This document shows, in pieces, positions 60,947 to 64,000 of a stretch of 64,000 nucleotides of DNA. Each line of letters starts with the position of its first letter. The first letter of the stretch is position 1. The DNA is from Streptomyces toyocaensis (lineage in GTDB: Bacteria; Actinomycetota; Actinomycetes; Streptomycetales; Streptomycetaceae), in contig NZ_JFCB01000016.1 of the NCBI RefSeq assembly GCF_000725125.1, positions 62,001-126,000 on the forward strand, given 5' to 3'. The notes beneath the pieces were generated by a model, which searched no databases, had not been told where the DNA came from, and saw nothing but the letters and a program-made list of their open reading frames with translations. The position numbers were made by a program, and so were the translations under genes.

Positions 60947-62197
60947 GTGAGGCCGGACGACAGCACGGCGGACGACTGGTTCGCCGAGTTCCTCAACTTC
61001 GGTGTGGGCGTCCTGTCACTGGTCTGCCTGAGCTGTTCGGTGATCTGGGGGCTCGTCGCCCAGGACCGGATCCTGCTCGGTCCCCGCCAGCGGATCCTGG
61101 CGCAGGCGGTGCACCGCGCCACCGCGGTCGCCTCGATCGCCTTCCTGCTGGTCCACATAGGCATCAAGCTGGCCCTCGACCACACCACCTGGATCGCCGC
61201 GGTGATCCCCTTCGGACTGGCCCTCACCGACGACGAGGCCGTCGCCGGCCGGTCGTTCCTGATCGGACTCGGCACCCTGGCCGGCCTGCTGATGATCTTC
61301 GTGGGCGTCACCGGGATCCTGCGCAACCGCTTCGCCTCCCCGGCCCCGGTCGCGGCCCGCTGGCGGGCGATGCACATGCTGGCCTATCCGGCCTGGTGCG
61401 CCGCGCTCGTGCACGGGCTCTACGCGGGTCGAGCGGCGAAGCCCGTCTTCCTGGTCCTCTACGGGCTGTCCCTGCTCGGCGTCATGGCGGCCCTCGTGGT
61501 GCGGGCCTCCCCGCCCCGGGTCAAGCGCGCGATCGCCGACCGGATCACCGCGCTGCTCGGCACCGACCAGCAGCGGGACCGCGAGGAGCGGCTGGAGGAG
61601 AGCAGGTCCCGGGCGGCGGAGTCCGCCCTTCCCGGATACGGCGGCGGACGCGGCTCCGCGCGGGGCCACGGAGGCCGGCGCGACGAACGCCCGCTGTACG
61701 AGAGCGCCGAGCGGGCCCCCGCCCCGGAACCGGCGAACGGCTTCGCGGCCGCCTACCGCGCGGTGTCGGCGCCCGGCCGGCCACCGGCCTTCCCGCCGCC
61801 CGTCACCGACGCGACCGCCCGCATGGAGCTGCCGCTGGACATGCAGCCCACGGAGGCGATCCCGCGCGTGGACGGCCCCTCCAGCACCTCGGGCAACTGG
61901 CCGATCCCGTCCCCGCCCCCGGTCGGCGAGGCCCCGCCGTCGGCCTACGACCCGCTCAACGACACGGGATACACCATCCCGGTCCATGACAATGCGGTCG
62001 GCTCCGGCTACGGCTCGAGTGATGTGTACGACACCGGTGAGACGAACACCCTCTACGGCACGTACAACCCGGGTGACACGTACAACAGCGGTCCCGCCAC
62101 TGAAACACCCTCCGGTGCGTCGCCGTCGTCCTCCTACGACTTCGACGCACCGGGTTCGGGCGAACCTTGGAACACGCCGTCCGGAGGCTACAAGTGA
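60947..62197 (+). CDS. Cytochrome-b-like membrane protein with long cytoplasmic tail
   Basis: This is a 416-residue protein with about five or six membrane helices in the first 195 residues that carry spaced His (VHRATAV, LVHIGIKL, HMLAYPAW, VHGLYAG), as in ferric-reductase or b561-type heme proteins. The remaining 220 residues are a hydrophilic Pro/Ser/Gly/Tyr-rich tail. The GTG at 60947 has GGGAGG six bases upstream. It overlaps the NuoF-ferredoxin gene (GTGA), so the two form one translational unit and probably one electron-transfer complex. Confidence 0.8.
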   Translation: MRPDDSTADDWFAEFLNFGVGVLSLVCLSCSVIWGLVAQDRILLGPRQRILAQAVHRATAVASIAFLLVHIGIKLALDHTTWIAAVIPFGLALTDDEAVAGRSFLIGLGTLAGLLMIFVGVTGILRNRFASPAPVAARWRAMHMLAYPAWCAALVHGLYAGRAAKPVFLVLYGLSLLGVMAALVVRASPPRVKRAIADRITALLGTDQQRDREERLEESRSRAAESALPGYGGGRGSARGHGGRRDERPLYESAERAPAPEPANGFAAAYRAVSAPGRPPAFPPPVTDATARMELPLDMQPTEAIPRVDGPSSTSGNWPIPSPPPVGEAPPSAYDPLNDTGYTIPVHDNAVGSGYGSSDVYDTGETNTLYGTYNPGDTYNSGPATETPSGASPSSSYDFDAPGSGEPWNTPSGGYK

Positions 62198-63804
62198 ACG
62201 AGGCTCTGCCCGACGTACCCGAAGTCCGCGTGGTCGGACTTCCCCAGCTCACGTCGGGCTTCGACCTTGTCGACCGGCTCGATCTGCCCATGCACCTCAA
62301 GGTGCACGGGCCGCTCGAGCCGCTGGGCGGTGAGCAGCTCGCGCAGCTCGCCGAACGCATCAACCTCAGGGGCCGCGGCGGCGCGGGCTTCCCCTTCCAC
62401 AAGAAGCTGCGCTCGGTCGCCGAATCGGCCATCAAGCGCGGCGTCCGGCCGGTCGTCGTCGTCAACGGCAGCGAGGACGAGCCGGCCTGCCGCAAGGACA
62501 CGGTGCTGATCAACCGCGCCCCGCACCTCATCCTGGACGGCGCGCTGCTGTGCGCCGAGGCCATGGGTGCCCGCACGCTCGTGGTGGGGGTCACCCGGGA
62601 GTCCACCCAGCGCTCCATGGAGGCCGCGCTCGCCGAACGCGGACTGAGCAACGGCCGCCGTTCCGCGCTGCGCGCCCGCGTGCAGCGCAACCCGGTCCGC
62701 ATGGTCACCGGTGCCGCGGCCTCCCTGATCCGCTCCATCGACGGCGGCCCGGCCATCCCGCCGGGCCGCAAGGTCAGCGCCTCGCGGAGCGGCGTCGGCG
62801 GCGCGCCCACGCTGCTGTCCAACGCCGAGACCTTCGCCCAGCTCGCCATCGCCGCCCGCATCGGCCCGGAGCGCTACGGCAACACCGGCCTGTACGACGA
62901 GCCGGGCACCGTGATGCTCACGGTGTCCGGGGCGGTGGCCCGCCCCATGGTGATCGAGGTGCCGACGGGTGTGCCGCTGCGCTACGTCCTCCAGCTCGCC
63001 GGTGCCCCGCCGATGCCGCAGGGGGTGCTGACGGGCGGCTACCACGGCAAGTGGATCGACGCGGCGACCGTCAACGAGGCGATCGTCTCCCGCAACTCCC
63101 TGGACGCGGTGGGCGGTTCGCTGGGCGCGGGCGCGATCCTGCCGATCAGTCAGGACACCTGCCCGCTGGGCGAGTCGCTGCGGGTCGCCCAGTGGCTGGC
63201 GGAGGAGAGCGCCGGCCAGTGCGGCCCCTGCTACCTCGGGCTGCCGGCCGCCGCGCGCGGCCTGGAGGACATCCTGGGCGGCGGCGGACCCGCCGCACTG
63301 GAGGCCGTCAAGCAGGTCGCCAGGAACGTCAAGCGGCGCGGGGCGTGTTCGCACCCGGACGGCTCCGCGATGTTCCTGGAGTCGACGCTCAAGGCGTTCA
63401 CCGACGACCTGGCCGCCCATGTCCTCGGCAACGGCTGCGGACGGCCCGTGGCAGGTGTCCTGCCGCTCTTCGAGGGGGGCAGGGCCCCCACGGGCATCCC
63501 GGGCGGCGGCGGGGAGGAGAACGGCCCCAGCCGTCAGAAGATCTACGTCGACTGGACGCTGTGCCGCGGCCACGGCCTGTGCGCGGACATCCTCCCGGAG
63601 GTCTTCCAGCTCGGCGCGGACGGCTTCCCGACGGTGGCTCAGGCCCAGGTGCCGCGCTTCGCGGAGGCCAAGGCGCTGCGCGCGGTGCGCCGCTGTCCGG
63701 CGCTGGCCCTGCGCATCGAGGACGAGGCCCCCCAGGCCAAGGCGCCCTCCAGGAATCTGCCGGTGCTCTCCCAGGGCCGCGGCCGGCGCGCTCTGGGCCG
63801 CTGA
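62194..63804 (+). CDS. NuoF-like flavoprotein fused to a ferredoxin domain
   Basis: This is a 536-residue fusion. The N-terminal part resembles the NADH/FMN-binding 51-kDa subunit of complex I (RGRGGAGFPFHKKLRS, VVNGSEDEPACRKD), followed by an SLBB domain and the C-terminal iron-sulfur region (AGQCGPCYLG, RGACSHPDG). The last 70 residues are a ferredoxin-like domain (DWTLCRGHGLCADILPEVF, and RRCPALAL), whose Cys spacing fits a [3Fe-4S] cluster. No other complex I subunits are adjacent. It likely passes electrons from NAD(P)H to the membrane heme protein encoded upstream. Confidence 0.85.
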   Translation: MNEALPDVPEVRVVGLPQLTSGFDLVDRLDLPMHLKVHGPLEPLGGEQLAQLAERINLRGRGGAGFPFHKKLRSVAESAIKRGVRPVVVVNGSEDEPACRKDTVLINRAPHLILDGALLCAEAMGARTLVVGVTRESTQRSMEAALAERGLSNGRRSALRARVQRNPVRMVTGAAASLIRSIDGGPAIPPGRKVSASRSGVGGAPTLLSNAETFAQLAIAARIGPERYGNTGLYDEPGTVMLTVSGAVARPMVIEVPTGVPLRYVLQLAGAPPMPQGVLTGGYHGKWIDAATVNEAIVSRNSLDAVGGSLGAGAILPISQDTCPLGESLRVAQWLAEESAGQCGPCYLGLPAAARGLEDILGGGGPAALEAVKQVARNVKRRGACSHPDGSAMFLESTLKAFTDDLAAHVLGNGCGRPVAGVLPLFEGGRAPTGIPGGGGEENGPSRQKIYVDWTLCRGHGLCADILPEVFQLGADGFPTVAQAQVPRFAEAKALRAVRRCPALALRIEDEAPQAKAPSRNLPVLSQGRGRRALGR

Positions 63805-63868
63805 GAACCCGCCCGGGCCAGCCTTCGGGCCGCCCCGGGCACCCCGGCGAAGGGTGCGGGACAAGCGG

Positions 63869-63904
63869 CGAGGGCGGACCATCCGTTCGGATGGTCCGCC
63901 CTCG
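63869..63904. terminator. Perfect bidirectional terminator with UUCG-type loop
   Basis: CGAGGGCGGACCATCCG and its exact complement form a 17-bp inverted repeat around TT, giving the very stable C(UUCG)G closing loop. It separates the NuoF-like gene from the convergent tRNA and can serve both. Confidence 0.8.
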
Positions 63905-63911
63905 ACTTCTG

Positions 63912-63984
63912 TGGAGCTAAGGAGAATTGAACTCCTGACCTCCTGCATGCCATGCAGGCGCTCTACCAACTGAGCTATAGCCCC
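63912..63984 (-). tRNA. tRNA-Ala (anticodon GGC)
   Basis: A complete 73-nt cloverleaf reads on the minus strand: acceptor GGGGCTA/TAGCTCC with one G-U pair, D arm with AGCTCAGTTGGTAGAGC, anticodon stem CCTGC/GCAGG with loop ATGGCAT (anticodon GGC), and T arm AGGAG TTCAATT CTCCT. The 3' CCA is not encoded. The gene is next to a strong terminator. tRNA genes are frequent integration sites, but no integrase or duplicated tRNA end is visible in the window. Confidence 0.95.
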
Positions 63985-64000
63985 TGGTCCTGCTCCGCCC

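Noticed and set aside
63912..63984. tRNA-Gly (GCC)
   Set aside because: A first reading of the anticodon loop on the wrong strand suggested GCC; the correct minus-strand loop is ATGGCAT with anticodon GGC (Ala).
1..64000. CRISPR array, prophage, transposase or polyketide/nonribosomal peptide cluster
   Set aside because: No regularly spaced repeats, phage or transposase proteins, or assembly-line enzymes were seen on either strand.

Overview
The window is a high-GC actinobacterial chromosome segment, almost certainly Streptomyces. The evidence is the extreme GC3, the GTG starts with GGAGG-type ribosome sites, the XRE-DUF5753/DUF397 pair, SpoIIE-type phosphatases with an anti-sigma-like ATPase domain, the tricorn protease, and a gene order (znuACB-zur-uppS-recO ... 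leuA ... era ... hrcA-dnaJ ... lepA-rpsT-holA ... comEA/EC ... leuS) that fits my memory of the conserved core of Streptomyces chromosomes. I saw no prophage, insertion sequence, CRISPR array, rRNA operon or large biosynthetic cluster. Most of the window is ordinary housekeeping chromosome, with a few small accessory patches and some regulatory RNA.

Layout. 1-3.3 kb: a zinc uptake operon (znuA-znuC-znuB) under a Zur box, followed by zur. 3.4-5.0 kb: uppS and recO. 5.0-7.9 kb: an accessory patch with two divergent small genes, an XRE-DUF5753 regulator with a DUF397 partner, and an ArsR-type regulator with a striking palindromic operator. 7.9-11.9 kb: an MMPL membrane protein with a NarL-type two-component system. 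12.1-13.1 kb: a truncated acetyltransferase and a TerB-like protein. 13.3-15.2 kb: leuA with a leucine leader peptide. 15.4-18.1 kb: a protealysin-like M4 protease, its emfourin-type inhibitor, and a GH1 glycosidase. 18.1-23.5 kb: the phoH-ybeY-CBS-MmcQ-cdd-like-era cluster, interrupted by a secreted protein gene.

23.9-29 kb: a PfkB kinase, an MFS permease, adenine deaminase, RNase Z and a HIT hydrolase. 29-37 kb: tricorn protease, a lipoprotein, rsmE, a nitronate monooxygenase-like gene, dnaJ, and hrcA with a CIRCE operator. 37-45 kb: an MBL hydrolase, a DUF3097 protein, hemW, a SpoIIE phosphatase, a DyP-peroxidase remnant and a long-chain acyl-CoA synthetase. 45-57 kb: lepA, rpsT, holA, an arylamine N-acetyltransferase, an MFS exporter, comEC, comEA, degV and a membrane coiled-coil protein. 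57.6-60.6 kb: leuS behind a classical leucine attenuator. 60.9-63.8 kb: a two-gene redox module (cytochrome-b-like membrane protein plus a NuoF-ferredoxin fusion). The window ends with tRNA-Ala(GGC).

The most notable points are leucine-responsive leaders on both leuA and leuS, the protease-inhibitor pair, and the perfect 16-bp operator that overlaps a leaderless promoter. Others are the membrane NuoF-ferredoxin pair, a catalytically dead cytidine-deaminase fold, two decayed genes, and two inverted copies of one structured intergenic element. Nothing here clearly amounts to a wholly undescribed system. The redox module and the ArsR locus are the best candidates for unknown biology.
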